Positions 25,141-33,791 of a stretch of DNA of 41,681 nucleotides are shown piece after piece (position 1 is the stretch's first letter; each line of letters begins with the position of its first letter). The notes beneath the pieces were generated by a model. That model had not been told where the DNA came from. It did no database searches and saw only the letters and a program-made list of their open reading frames with translations. This stretch comes from Bacteroides sp. (GTDB taxonomy: Bacteria; Bacteroidota; Bacteroidia; Bacteroidales; Bacteroidaceae): contig DXLM01000019.1 in NCBI GenBank assembly GCA_019414725.1, positions 1-41,681 on the forward strand, read 5' to 3'. The translations under genes were made by a program, and so were the position numbers.

Positions 25141-26523
25141 ATGAAAAAACAAATATTAGGTGCGATGTGTCTGGCTGCCATGATGAGCAGTTGTCACATC
25201 TATAAAGCTTACGATCGTCCGGAATCGATAGATGCCTCAGGCATCTATCGTGACCCGGCGTCGGCTACCGATACGTTGGTTGCCGATACTTCAAATATGG
25301 GAAACTTGCCATGGAAAGAAGTCTTTCGCGATGCAAAATTGCAGGCTTTAATTGAAGAAGGATTGGCAAACAATGTAGATATGCAGGCTGCTGCTCTTCG
25401 TGTACAGGAAGCTAAAGTGATGCTGACTGCCGCTAAACTGTCGTATCTTCCTTCTATTAATCTGGCTCCTCAAGGAACAACAACTAGTATGGGAGGAGGA
25501 AGTTATGTAAAAGCTTATCAACTTCCAGCTGTTGCAAGTTGGGAAATCGATTTGTTTGGCAAGATTCTCAATACAAAACGTGGACAGAAAGTTGCTTATG
25601 AACAAAGCAAGTATGCGGAACAGGCAGTACGTTCACAGATTATCTGTGGCATAGCCAATATCTATTATTCGTTGCTGATGCTCGACCGTCAGGTGGAAAT
25701 TACAACAGAAACTGCTGCCATCTACAAAGAAAATGTACGTGTAATGGAAGCTATGAAAGTGGCTGGTATGACAACCGAAGCGGGAGTTGCACAAATGCGT
25801 GCTGCTAGTCATCAGGTAGAAGCTTCGCTGATGGATTTGAAACGTCAGGTACGCGAAACAGAAAACTCTCTGGCTGTATTACTGGCTAAAGCTCCGCAAA
25901 CTATCGACCGTAATACTCTGGGCGAACAGGTAATGCCTGAAGAATTGACAGCCGGTGTACCATTGCAGTTGTTGGAAAATCGTCCTGATGTAAAGATGGC
26001 AGAAATGACATTGGCAGCAGCTTATTATACCACGAACTCTGCCCGTGCAGCATTCTATCCAGGTTTGAACATAACAGGAACAGCCGGATGGACAAACGGT
26101 TCAGGTATATCTGTAGTTAATCCAGGTGAATTTATGTTGCAGGCACTGGCTTCATTGGCTCAACCTATATTCAATAACGGCAAACTGGTAGCCAATTTGA
26201 AAGTTTCTAAGGCAGAAGAAAAAATTGCCAAGATGAACTATCAGCAGACGATATTGGAAGCTGGTAAGGAAGTAAGTGATGCATTGTTCTTATATGATAC
26301 ACAGAACAAGAAACTTATAGAAGACCGTGGACAGGTAGAACAGTTGGATAAAGCTGTTACTTATACCAAAGCTTTGTTCCAGAGTGGAGAAGCCACTTAT
26401 CTGGAAATTCTGACAGCACAGCAGAATTTGCTGAGTGCACAGCTGAGCGAGGTTTCTGATAGTTTCCAGCGTATGCAAGCTGTTATAAACTTGTATAGTG
26501 CTTTGGGAGGAGGAAGAGAATAA
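25141..26523 (+). CDS. Outer-membrane efflux channel (TolC/OprM-type, NodT family) lipoprotein
   Basis: From the ATG at 25141 the product has 460 residues with a lipobox MMSSC (Cys18); a start at 25126 would overlap the pump stop by 4 nt and add MIKTI. Two OEP repeats are visible: LQALIEEGLANNVDMQAAALRVQEAK and a later counterpart at LLENRPDVKMAEMTLAAAYY, each followed by long helices. The repeated APQGTTTSMGGG/GTAGWTNGSG strands belong to the barrel. It forms the trimeric exit duct of the RND system. It is third in the operon; the LpxA-like gene starts 12 nt downstream. Confidence 0.92.
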   Translation: MKKQILGAMCLAAMMSSCHIYKAYDRPESIDASGIYRDPASATDTLVADTSNMGNLPWKEVFRDAKLQALIEEGLANNVDMQAAALRVQEAKVMLTAAKLSYLPSINLAPQGTTTSMGGGSYVKAYQLPAVASWEIDLFGKILNTKRGQKVAYEQSKYAEQAVRSQIICGIANIYYSLLMLDRQVEITTETAAIYKENVRVMEAMKVAGMTTEAGVAQMRAASHQVEASLMDLKRQVRETENSLAVLLAKAPQTIDRNTLGEQVMPEELTAGVPLQLLENRPDVKMAEMTLAAAYYTTNSARAAFYPGLNITGTAGWTNGSGISVVNPGEFMLQALASLAQPIFNNGKLVANLKVSKAEEKIAKMNYQQTILEAGKEVSDALFLYDTQNKKLIEDRGQVEQLDKAVTYTKALFQSGEATYLEILTAQQNLLSAQLSEVSDSFQRMQAVINLYSALGGGRE

Positions 26524-26535
26524 TTAACCTTAAAT

Positions 26536-27315
26536 ATGAAAGAAACTATGATTAGTCCTTTAGCTTACGTTGACCCGTCTGCCAAGATTGGGAAAAACGT
26601 TACGGTACATCCGTTTGCTTATATCGACAAAAATGTCGAGATAGGCGACGATAATGTGATTATGCCTTATGCCAGCTTGATGAGTGGTACTCGCATGGGA
26701 AATGGCAATAAAGTGTATCAGGGAGCTGTTGTTGCTGCAGTTCCACAGGATTTTGCTTATACAGGTGAAGATACATTAGCCTATATTGGCAATAATAATG
26801 TAATCCGTGAAAATGCTGTGATTATTCGTGGTACACATGCCGGACATGCTACAAGCGTTGGCGATGGAAACTTCATTATGACAGGTGCACGTCTGTCACA
26901 TGATGTTGAAGTTGGAAATCATTGTATTATCGGAAATGGCTCGCAGGTATCTGGTAATTGTATTATCCAGGACTGTGCGATTCTTACATCCAATGTGCTG
27001 ATGCAGGGTAACACACGTTTGGGAAGTTACTCTCTGGTACAGGGAGGATGCCGTTTTATCAAAGATATTCCTCCTTATATCGTGGCAGCTCACGAACCTA
27101 TTGCTTTTTACAGCATAAATACGAAAGTGCTCGAGCTTGCTGGTTTCTCTGAAACTCTGATTAAACATATTGCTCAGGCATATCGTATTCTGTATAAGGC
27201 AAATACTTCTCAGCACGATGCATTGCTTCGTATTCAGGAACAAGTTCCTAATAGTCCGGAAATCGAACGGATTATAGAGTTTGTAAAAACATCGAAGTTA
27301 GGCATTATTCATTAA
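26536..27315 (+). CDS. Divergent LpxA-like left-handed beta-helix acyltransferase
   Basis: 259 residues, close to LpxA (262 in E. coli). Hexapeptide repeats run through ~1-190 (IGKNVTVHPFAYI, VEIGDDNVIMPYA), followed by a helical C-terminus (ELAGFSETLIKHIAQAYRILYKA). LpxA adds the first 3-hydroxyacyl chain to UDP-GlcNAc for lipid A. The catalytic His is retained as His122 (LSHD; E. coli His125), but Arg replaces the neighbouring conserved His (E. coli His122), and the loop that reads HQF in LpxA reads QGN here. The residue comparison is from memory of the family. It is probably a paralogue with altered substrate or regulatory use, not the main LpxA. Its place between efflux genes and a TetR-type gene suggests a linked envelope response. 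Confidence 0.82.
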   Translation: MKETMISPLAYVDPSAKIGKNVTVHPFAYIDKNVEIGDDNVIMPYASLMSGTRMGNGNKVYQGAVVAAVPQDFAYTGEDTLAYIGNNNVIRENAVIIRGTHAGHATSVGDGNFIMTGARLSHDVEVGNHCIIGNGSQVSGNCIIQDCAILTSNVLMQGNTRLGSYSLVQGGCRFIKDIPPYIVAAHEPIAFYSINTKVLELAGFSETLIKHIAQAYRILYKANTSQHDALLRIQEQVPNSPEIERIIEFVKTSKLGIIH

Positions 27316-27324
27316 TTGTATTTT

Positions 27325-27963
27325 ATGGCAGGCGTAAAGAGAAATAAGTGTGACAGAGCAGAGCTGAGGAAACGAGTAATACTAGAAGCTTCCCGTGCTT
27401 TTGCCAAATCTGGCATCAAGAATGTTCATATGGACAGTCTTGCGTGCGCACTTTCTATATCCAAACGGACTCTTTACGAGCTATTCTGCGATAAAGAACA
27501 GCTTTTGCTGGAAGTGTTTGCCATGCACCAGCAAGAGATGAGTACATACATTAGCGAAGTTGCTTCCAGAGCTGAGAATGCTTTGGAAGTAATCTTTGCT
27601 TTTTATAAGCGTAAGTTGAATGAGTTGGGACAGATAAATCCGCTTTTCTTCCGCGATTTACGTAAGTATCCTAATGTGTTGACATATATACGCGAACATC
27701 AGAAATTGAACGATGCAGCGGCATTGGTACATTTCCAAAAGGGAGTAGAAGAAGGCATATTCCGTAATGATATAAATTTTGCCATTATTAATCAGGCAAT
27801 GTCGATGCAGATGGAAATGCTGATATATTCGGATATAACAGAAAATTACCCTATTTCAGAAATCTATAGTGAAGTTACTTTCCTGCATATGAGAGGAATT
27901 ACTACCCCGAAAGGTATGCAGATGGTAGATGCTTTTTTACAGTCAGTAAAAGAAAAGCCTTGA
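27325..27963 (+). CDS. TetR/AcrR-family transcriptional regulator
   Basis: 212 residues from the ATG at 27325; an in-frame TTG at 27316 directly after the previous stop would add three residues. N-terminal helix-turn-helix: RVILEASRAFAKSGIKNVHM then LACALSISKRTLYELFCDKE, the TetR signature at about residues 15-62. The C-terminal ~140 residues are all-helical, as in the ligand-binding/dimer domain. Last gene of the operon, so it is likely the repressor of its own unit, as with many RND systems. The ligand is unknown. Confidence 0.92.
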   Translation: MAGVKRNKCDRAELRKRVILEASRAFAKSGIKNVHMDSLACALSISKRTLYELFCDKEQLLLEVFAMHQQEMSTYISEVASRAENALEVIFAFYKRKLNELGQINPLFFRDLRKYPNVLTYIREHQKLNDAAALVHFQKGVEEGIFRNDINFAIINQAMSMQMEMLIYSDITENYPISEIYSEVTFLHMRGITTPKGMQMVDAFLQSVKEKP

Positions 27964-27993
27964 TAATACCCCCTATATTCTTCAAAAAACCTC

Positions 27994-28001
27994 TATCTTT
28001 G
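27994..28001 (+). promoter_or_regulatory. Promoter -7 box of the SGNH/MBOAT unit
   Basis: TATCTTTG matches TAnnTTTG and lies 23 nt before the ATG at 28025. A -33 TTG is not visible at the standard distance. Confidence 0.55.
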
Positions 28002-28024
28002 CAGCTGTTTGCAAAGAATCATCG

Positions 28025-29401
28025 ATGAAGAATAAAATAACAATAACTTTTGCCTTTACATTACTGGTAGTCTGCGGACTATTGGCACTCTATTATTTGC
28101 CTCCTGTAAATTTTAACGGGAGTCCTTTGCGTAAGGTCGATTTATTATCCGACTTACGTCCTGATCCTGTAATCGAAGAAGTTTCCGATACCGATTCCAT
28201 ACCTTTGCCTGTTGTGGCAAAGCCTATATTTGTTGATACTTGTAAGGCTGGTATGACCTGTATAGAAGACTATGCAGATTCTCTGGAGTTGGGAATGGGA
28301 GCTTTCTATGAAGCTTTGGAGAATCGTGCTTCACTCAATCGTCCCGTTCGTATCGCTTATTTTGGCGATTCCTTTATAGAAGGTGATATATTGACAGCCG
28401 ATTTACGTACTCTGTTCCAGCAGAAGTTTGGAGGAAGAGGTGTAGGATACGTGCCTGTAACTTCCCGTATTGCTGGATTCCGTCCCACTGTAAAACACAC
28501 TTTCAGCGGGTGGGAGAGCCATGCTATAACCGATTCCGTAGCCTTTCATCGTTCCATGCAAGATATATCCAATCATTATTTTATCCCTCGTCAGGGAGCA
28601 TCTGTCAGTCTGAAAGGTGGTAAAAATTATACTTCTTGTTTGGATACATGCGATATATCTTCTTTCTATTTCTTTTCGTCTGATTCCGTAAAACTGTCCG
28701 TACAAGTCAATGGAGGTGAGGATACAGAATACATTTTCCCCGGCGACAGTACGGGAATGCAGGTTGCCCAGGTAGAAGGTAGAATAGGAAATGTATCTTG
28801 GAACGTATTGCAGGCTGGAAAAAATACCCGGTGCTTTGCGGCTACAATGGATTCGAAAGAAGGAGTTATACTCGATAATTTCAGTACCCGAGGCAGTAGC
28901 GGACAGCAACTGACCAGCATTCCTCTGTCTATCCTGAAAGCATACAACCGCTTGCGTACCTACGATCTGATTGTTTTACAGTATGGATTGAATGTCGCTT
29001 CCGAAAATGTATCGAACTATTCTTATTACACACACGAAATGGAGAAAGTTGTCAGACATCTGAAAGAAGCTTTTCCTGAAGCAGCTATTCTGATAATCGG
29101 AATCGGTGACAGAGAAAATAAAACAGAAACCGGAGAGTTGCGAACTATGCCTGGAGTAAAAAATCTCATCCGCTACCAGCAGGCTTTGGCTGCAAATACT
29201 CATGTTGCTTTTTGGAATATGTTCGAAGCGATGGGAGGGGAAGGAAGTATGGTAGAAATGGTAAACAGCAAACCGGCAATGGCAAATTATGACTATACGC
29301 ATATTAATTTCCGAGGAGGAAAACATCTGGCAAAAATATTGTTCGAAGCGCTGATGTACGACAAGGAACAATACGAAAAGCGTAAGGCATATGAAAATTA
29401 A
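28025..29401 (+). CDS. Membrane-anchored SGNH/GDSL hydrolase-like protein
   Basis: 458 residues with one N-terminal transmembrane segment (~7-27) and no lipobox, so probably periplasmic and inner-membrane anchored. SGNH blocks: GDSF with Ser116, a Gly-rich segment GSSGQQLTS (~300), YGLNVAS with the block III Asn, and DYTHINFRG near the C-terminus with the Asp/His of block V. The long insert between blocks I and II is beta-rich. SGNH proteins beside MBOAT genes usually act as O-acetyltransferases or esterases on surface or cell-wall glycans. The next gene begins 6 nt later. Confidence 0.8.
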   Translation: MKNKITITFAFTLLVVCGLLALYYLPPVNFNGSPLRKVDLLSDLRPDPVIEEVSDTDSIPLPVVAKPIFVDTCKAGMTCIEDYADSLELGMGAFYEALENRASLNRPVRIAYFGDSFIEGDILTADLRTLFQQKFGGRGVGYVPVTSRIAGFRPTVKHTFSGWESHAITDSVAFHRSMQDISNHYFIPRQGASVSLKGGKNYTSCLDTCDISSFYFFSSDSVKLSVQVNGGEDTEYIFPGDSTGMQVAQVEGRIGNVSWNVLQAGKNTRCFAATMDSKEGVILDNFSTRGSSGQQLTSIPLSILKAYNRLRTYDLIVLQYGLNVASENVSNYSYYTHEMEKVVRHLKEAFPEAAILIIGIGDRENKTETGELRTMPGVKNLIRYQQALAANTHVAFWNMFEAMGGEGSMVEMVNSKPAMANYDYTHINFRGGKHLAKILFEALMYDKEQYEKRKAYEN

Positions 29402-29407
29402 TGCACT

Positions 29408-30364
29408 ATGAAACAGCTGAATGTTCTGATTTTTTATCTGCTTAGTGCTCTGGGACTATTAGTTGTGAGGCCGGGGTATGCACAGGATGCTATACCTGTA
29501 TGTCCAAAGCCGGATACACATTCATCTCCCGTCTATCCAAGCCGTGAGATGAAACAACTCATGCAGTTTGTTGCAGTAGACAGCCCGATGCCCGATGTTT
29601 TCAAGAATGTTACAGAAAACGAACTGACAGATCCTGCGGGCTCTTTATATCCTTTTTGGGAAAAGCTCGGAGAATTAGACCGTCCGTTACGTATTGTACA
29701 TATAGGCGATTCACACGTCAGAGGTCATGTTTTTCCCTATGTAATGCGTTGCTGTCTGGAAGATGATTTTGGAGCAAAGGCAGTAGAGCATATTCCTGTA
29801 TCGTACCATACCTCTGGAATAGCAAAGGAAACAGGTTCGAACGGCATAGTATACCATATTCTTGGTGTAAACGGAGCAACCTGCCAGACTTATTCTACTC
29901 CGGAACGCATTCATGAAATTGTAGATTTACATCCTGATCTGGTCATACTGTCATTCGGGACCAATGAGGCACACGCACGTCGTTATAATGCATCGGAGCA
30001 TACACAAGCTATGAGCCATCTGATAAATATGTTGAAGACAGCGTGTCCTGATGTTCATTTTCTCATGACAACTCCTCCGGGAGCATATGTCAGAAACGGG
30101 AGAAGAGGCAGAGTTATCAATCCACGTATACCGCTGGTTGTAGAAAACGAGTTGGAATTTGCCCGTGAGCATGGCATTGCTATCTGGGATATGTATGACA
30201 TCGTAGGAGGCCGACAACGTGCCTGCCTTAACTGGAATGCAGCAAAAATGTATCAGCGAGATAAAATACATTTTACCCGCGAAGGATATACTTTACAAGG
30301 ATTATTATTACATGAAGCATTTATAAAAGCATACAATAATTATGTGGCAACTAGATTGGACTAA
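29408..30364 (+). CDS. Secreted SGNH/GDSL hydrolase-like protein
   Basis: 318 residues with a signal peptide (cut after about residue 25, GYA/QD). All SGNH blocks are present: GDSH with Ser102, SFGTNEAH with Asn186 and DKIHFTREGY with Asp285 and His288, a complete catalytic set. The predicted mature protein is periplasmic. The gene overlaps the following MBOAT gene by 23 nt. The three-gene arrangement resembles PatA/PatB- or AlgI/AlgJ/AlgX-type systems, in which a membrane MBOAT passes acetyl groups across the membrane and an SGNH partner transfers them. The polymer acetylated here cannot be told from sequence. Confidence 0.85.
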   Translation: MKQLNVLIFYLLSALGLLVVRPGYAQDAIPVCPKPDTHSSPVYPSREMKQLMQFVAVDSPMPDVFKNVTENELTDPAGSLYPFWEKLGELDRPLRIVHIGDSHVRGHVFPYVMRCCLEDDFGAKAVEHIPVSYHTSGIAKETGSNGIVYHILGVNGATCQTYSTPERIHEIVDLHPDLVILSFGTNEAHARRYNASEHTQAMSHLINMLKTACPDVHFLMTTPPGAYVRNGRRGRVINPRIPLVVENELEFAREHGIAIWDMYDIVGGRQRACLNWNAAKMYQRDKIHFTREGYTLQGLLLHEAFIKAYNNYVATRLD

Positions 30365-31823
30365 ACTGGCAGACATACTGACTTACGATCCCCGGCAGCC
30401 GATGATATTCAGCAGCGGACTGTTTCTGTTTCTTTTCCTCGGATTCAGCCTGATATACGCACTTTTGCAGAAACGTACTACGGCACGTCTGCTTTTTGTA
30501 TCAGCTTTCTCTTATTATTTTTATTATAAGAGTAGCGGTGTCTATTTCTTTTTATTGGGAGTCGTTTCTGTAAGCGACTATCTCTTGGCCGCTAGAATGG
30601 CACGTACCGAAACTCTTTGGAAACGTAAAATGCTGGTTGTAGTGAGCTTATGTATCAATTTAGGGCTGTTGTGCTATTTCAAGTATACTAACTTTTTCTA
30701 TGAAATACTCTGTCCGTTGTGGAACGGCCATTATGAAGCTTTCGATATCTTCCTTCCCGTAGGAATATCTTTCTTTACGTTCCAGTCGCTCAGCTACACT
30801 ATCGATGTATACCGCCGTGATTTGAAGCCACTCGACAGTCTGTTGGACTATGTGTTTTATGTTTCATTCTTTCCACAGCTTGTAGCAGGTCCCATCGTAC
30901 GTGCCCGTGACTTTATTCCGCAAATCCGTCAGCCCCTGTTTGTTTCGAAAGAAATGTTCGGACAAGGAGTATTCTTTATTGTGAGCGGATTATTTAAGAA
31001 AGCCGTTATATCCGATTATATAAGTATAAACTTTGTAGAGCGTATTTTCGATAATCCCAGTCTGTATTCCGGTTTGGAGAACCTATTTGGTGTTTATGGC
31101 TATGCCTTACAGATATACTGCGACTTTTCCGGATACAGTGATATGGCAATCGGTATTGCTTTGCTGTTGGGCTTCCGTTTCCCGATAAACTTCGATTCAC
31201 CCTACAAGTCGGACAGTGTAACCGATTTCTGGCATCGCTGGCATATATCTCTGTCCAGCTGGCTGCGCGACTACCTGTATATTTCGTTGGGAGGGAACCG
31301 GAAAGGCAAGATACGTACCTATATCAATCTTATTCTGACCATGCTTCTGGGAGGTCTGTGGCATGGAGCCTCATGGAATTTCATTATCTGGGGAGCACTT
31401 CACGGTGTAGCTCTGGCCGTGCATAAATTTATCCGCAGTCTGTTCCATCGCCCCAAGAACTACCGCAGTACCGGCTGGCGACGTGTTTTTGCTGTCATCA
31501 TTACCTTCCATTTCGTATGTTTCTGCTGGATATTCTTCCGTAACACCGAATTCGAAGGTTCGGTATCGATGATTCGTCAGATATTCACTTCTTTCCATCC
31601 CGAACTGTTCGTACAACTCGTAGAAGGATACTGGAAAGTATTCGTGCTGATGGGAATAGGATATGTGCTTCATTGGTGTCCGGATAGCTGGCAGAATGCA
31701 TGTAGCCGTGGCATGACACGCATGCCGTTGGTAGGACAGGCATTGATTCTGATAGCCCTGATATTTCTGGTCATACAGGTAAAGAGCAGCGACATACAGC
31801 CGTTTATTTATTTCCAATTCTAG
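30342..31823 (+). CDS. MBOAT-family O-acyltransferase (AlgI/PatA-like)
   Basis: 493 residues with about 10-12 transmembrane segments. Family motifs: LPVGISFFTFQSLSYTIDVY, FFPQLVAGPIVRARDFIPQ, the amphipathic SVTDFWHRWHISLSSWLRDY, and LLGGLWHGASWNFIIWG with the invariant His341. It should move acetyl groups from a cytoplasmic donor across the inner membrane. The start lies inside the end of the previous gene (23-nt overlap), which indicates translational coupling with the SGNH partner. It is the last gene of its unit, with a 42-bp palindromic terminator about 100 nt downstream. Confidence 0.93.
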   Translation: MWQLDWTKLADILTYDPRQPMIFSSGLFLFLFLGFSLIYALLQKRTTARLLFVSAFSYYFYYKSSGVYFFLLGVVSVSDYLLAARMARTETLWKRKMLVVVSLCINLGLLCYFKYTNFFYEILCPLWNGHYEAFDIFLPVGISFFTFQSLSYTIDVYRRDLKPLDSLLDYVFYVSFFPQLVAGPIVRARDFIPQIRQPLFVSKEMFGQGVFFIVSGLFKKAVISDYISINFVERIFDNPSLYSGLENLFGVYGYALQIYCDFSGYSDMAIGIALLLGFRFPINFDSPYKSDSVTDFWHRWHISLSSWLRDYLYISLGGNRKGKIRTYINLILTMLLGGLWHGASWNFIIWGALHGVALAVHKFIRSLFHRPKNYRSTGWRRVFAVIITFHFVCFCWIFFRNTEFEGSVSMIRQIFTSFHPELFVQLVEGYWKVFVLMGIGYVLHWCPDSWQNACSRGMTRMPLVGQALILIALIFLVIQVKSSDIQPFIYFQF

Positions 31824-31920
31824 ACTGAAAAATGGGGTGATTGATTTTTCCTTTTATCGTATAATAACTCATATATGTGAAGGGTGCAAAAGGGGAAAAA
31901 TATAAGAAAACTTGTTTAAG

Positions 31921-31962
31921 AAAAAATTGCTGATGTTTTCATGAAAACATCAGCAATTTTTT
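31921..31962. terminator. 42-bp perfect palindrome, bidirectional terminator
   Basis: Bases 31921-31962 form an uninterrupted palindrome centred on CATG, with outer runs of six A and six T and the core ATTGCTGATGTTTT. It should act as a strong hairpin terminator on both strands between the convergent MBOAT and small membrane protein genes. A second, weaker dyad, AAATCTGTAC (31967-31976) with GTACAGATTT (31994-32003), follows. Nothing else is evident in 31824-32040. Confidence 0.85.
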
Positions 31963-32040
31963 ATAGAAATCTGTACGAAAGTTACAATTATTTGTACAGA
32001 TTTTCAGTAGAATTTGCTGTCCTTTCTTATTTTGTAGATT

Positions 32041-32502
32041 TTATTTGTATCGGAATGCCAGTATATAATATACACCAATTGATAAAACACATATTATCAA
32101 TGAAATAACTTTTAAGATTGCTGCCCATTTATAATAGTCAGATAAAATGCCTGCAACCATAAACATTGTCAAAAAGATATTGAAGATACGTATGAGTTTA
32201 ATGACCAGTATATATTGTTTGACAACATTATGTTTTCCAATGCGTACCGGAAAATTGATACAACGTACGGGGGCATAGGCTCCTCCAAACAATAAAGCAA
32301 ATACTACTATACTGATGAATATTCCATATACTCCATAATCGGAGAGGAGGTCTGTATGGAAATAATTCCAGCATACTATTCCGATGCCAGAAAGCAAGCA
32401 GAGAGCTGCTGTACCTTCCAATATCCTATCTGCGATAGATGGATGATAATGTATTTCAGGAGCGTTTTTTCCGGAAAACGGACCTAAATTGATGGTGAAC
32501 AT
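32041..32502 (-). CDS. Small four-helix membrane protein of unknown function
   Basis: 153 residues. Four hydrophobic segments are visible (~29-47, 57-77, 98-118 and 126-148). The N-terminus is polar and faces one side with HYHP near residue 18. There is no signal peptide and no motif I recognise. It is last of a three-gene reverse unit, starting 1 nt after the stop of the Arc-type gene, so it is almost certainly co-translated with it. Likely an inner-membrane protein that works with the SPFH protein encoded upstream; that link rests only on gene order. Confidence 0.7.
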   Translation of the reverse strand: MFTINLGPFSGKNAPEIHYHPSIADRILEGTAALCLLSGIGIVCWNYFHTDLLSDYGVYGIFISIVVFALLFGGAYAPVRCINFPVRIGKHNVVKQYILVIKLIRIFNIFLTMFMVAGILSDYYKWAAILKVISLIICVLSIGVYYILAFRYK

Positions 32503-32503
32503 A

Positions 32504-32695
32504 TTATTCTTCTTTTGTATCAGTTTTCTTTGTTTTCTTTAATCTTCCGCTTTTGCGTAATGCTTCGTTGATAATCCACTGAAGTTGCCCGTTGGTACTG
32601 CGAAATTCATCCGCAGCCCATTTTTCGATAGCTTCCATCGTTGCGGCATCTACACGTAGAACGAAACTTTTAGTCGTATTCTCTTTTTTTGCCAT
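32504..32695 (-). CDS. Arc-type ribbon-helix-helix protein
   Basis: 63 residues. KSFVLRVDAATMEAIEKWAADEF followed by STNGQLQWIINEALRKSG has the strand-helix-helix pattern of Arc/MetJ-type DNA-binding proteins, and the tail is basic (RLKKTKKTD). Such proteins bind DNA as dimers. In Bacteroidota a gene of this type commonly follows an SPFH gene, as here, 15 nt downstream. It may regulate the unit. The Arc-like family includes proteins that may have other roles, so DNA binding is likely but unproven. Confidence 0.85.
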   Translation of the reverse strand: MAKKENTTKSFVLRVDAATMEAIEKWAADEFRSTNGQLQWIINEALRKSGRLKKTKKTDTKEE

Positions 32696-32710
32696 TGGCC
32701 GTTTTCTTGA

Positions 32711-33670
32711 TTAATGATTCAGCGTTCCTGTGTTCACAACCGGCTGGGCGGCTTCGTCGGCACAGAGCACAACAAGCAAGTTACTTACCATAGCAGCTTT
32801 TTTATCTTCATCCAGCTCTACGATATCTTCCTGAGAAAGCTTGTCGAGCGCCATGTGCACCATTGATACGGCTCCTTCTACGATTTTTTCGCGTGCGCTG
32901 ATAATAGCAGAAGCTTGTTGACGACGTAGCATGACGGCAGCGATTTCCGGTGCATATGCCAGATAATTGATACGTGCCTCTACGACTTCAATGCCGGCCA
33001 TAGCCAGACGTTCGTTCAGCTTTTGTTCCAGTTGTTCATTGATTTCTTCTCCTCCCGAACGTAGAGTAAGTTCATCGGTTCCCGCTTCATTGTCATCGTA
33101 GGCATATTGTCCGGCTACTTGTCTGAGAGCTGCATCACTCTGTATTTTCACAAAGTTCTCGAAAGCATTCATACGATTGGCTACAGCATTTCCAACACTG
33201 ATTTCTTTGCCGTTACCAGAAGAGGTCGTATCGCTCGCCATAGTTTGTGAATCAATCTCGAACATGGCTTTGTATGTATCTTTCAGTTTCCATACCAGTA
33301 CCAGACCGATAAGAATCGGATTTCCTATTTTATCGTTTACCTTGATCGGTTCTACATCAAGGTTACGGGCACGTAAGGATAATTTTTTCTTGTTCATGAA
33401 AGGATTTACCCAAAAGAATCCTGTCTCTTTGAAAGTTCCTTTATATTTCCCGAAAAAGACCATGATACGCGCTTCATTAGGTTCCAGTTGCATATAACCA
33501 CCAAATAAAATAAACCAGATAAGCAAGAGTACTCCACCCAATATGAAGAATGGAGTTGTCATTTGCATAAAGCAGCAAATAATGATGCCTGAGATCAATA
33601 ACAGGTGCATAGCCAGCATGAGAAATCCGTTAGCTTTAAATCCTCTGAAATTTAATTCTTTTGCTTCCAT
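32711..33670 (-). CDS. SPFH (band 7/stomatin-like) membrane protein
   Basis: 319 residues. Two hydrophobic segments (~14-36 and 41-60) are followed by an SPFH domain (~60-250): YMQLEPNEARIMVFFGKYKGTF, GFFWVNPFM, LSLRARNLDVEP, NPILIGLVLVWKL, and the long helical ARINYLAYAPEIAAVMLRRQQ with a coiled-coil tail (ASAIISAREKIVEGAV). SPFH proteins form membrane ring assemblies linked to lipid microdomains and protease control. It is first of the three-gene reverse unit. Its -33 promoter element lies in the terminator stem of the gene upstream. Confidence 0.93.
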   Translation of the reverse strand: MEAKELNFRGFKANGFLMLAMHLLLISGIIICCFMQMTTPFFILGGVLLLIWFILFGGYMQLEPNEARIMVFFGKYKGTFKETGFFWVNPFMNKKKLSLRARNLDVEPIKVNDKIGNPILIGLVLVWKLKDTYKAMFEIDSQTMASDTTSSGNGKEISVGNAVANRMNAFENFVKIQSDAALRQVAGQYAYDDNEAGTDELTLRSGGEEINEQLEQKLNERLAMAGIEVVEARINYLAYAPEIAAVMLRRQQASAIISAREKIVEGAVSMVHMALDKLSQEDIVELDEDKKAAMVSNLLVVLCADEAAQPVVNTGTLNH

Positions 33671-33704
33671 AAACTCATATTTAATTGATATTATTTTGAT
33701 ATCA

Positions 33705-33735
33705 CAAATTTATGGATAAAGAATAAATAAAACAA
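33705..33735 (-). promoter_or_regulatory. Promoter of the SPFH unit
   Basis: On the reverse strand TTG (33733-33735), exactly 20 nt, then TAAATTTG (33705-33712), a full-consensus promoter. The TTG falls inside the left arm of the terminator hairpin of the preceding lipoprotein gene. The leader is about 30 nt. Confidence 0.7.
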
Positions 33736-33781
33736 CACGAGAGAGGATGTTGTTTAGCATCCTCTCTCGTGTTGTTTTATT
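33726..33781 (-). terminator. Strong hairpin terminator of the lipocalin-like gene
   Basis: A perfect 24-bp stem, 33726-33749 with 33758-33781, and an 8-nt loop (TGTTTAGC-like). The core is CACGAGAGAGGATG. On the reverse strand it is followed by a T-rich stretch. It starts 11 nt after the stop of the gene at 33792. Confidence 0.9.
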
Positions 33782-33791
33782 GAAATGCAGA

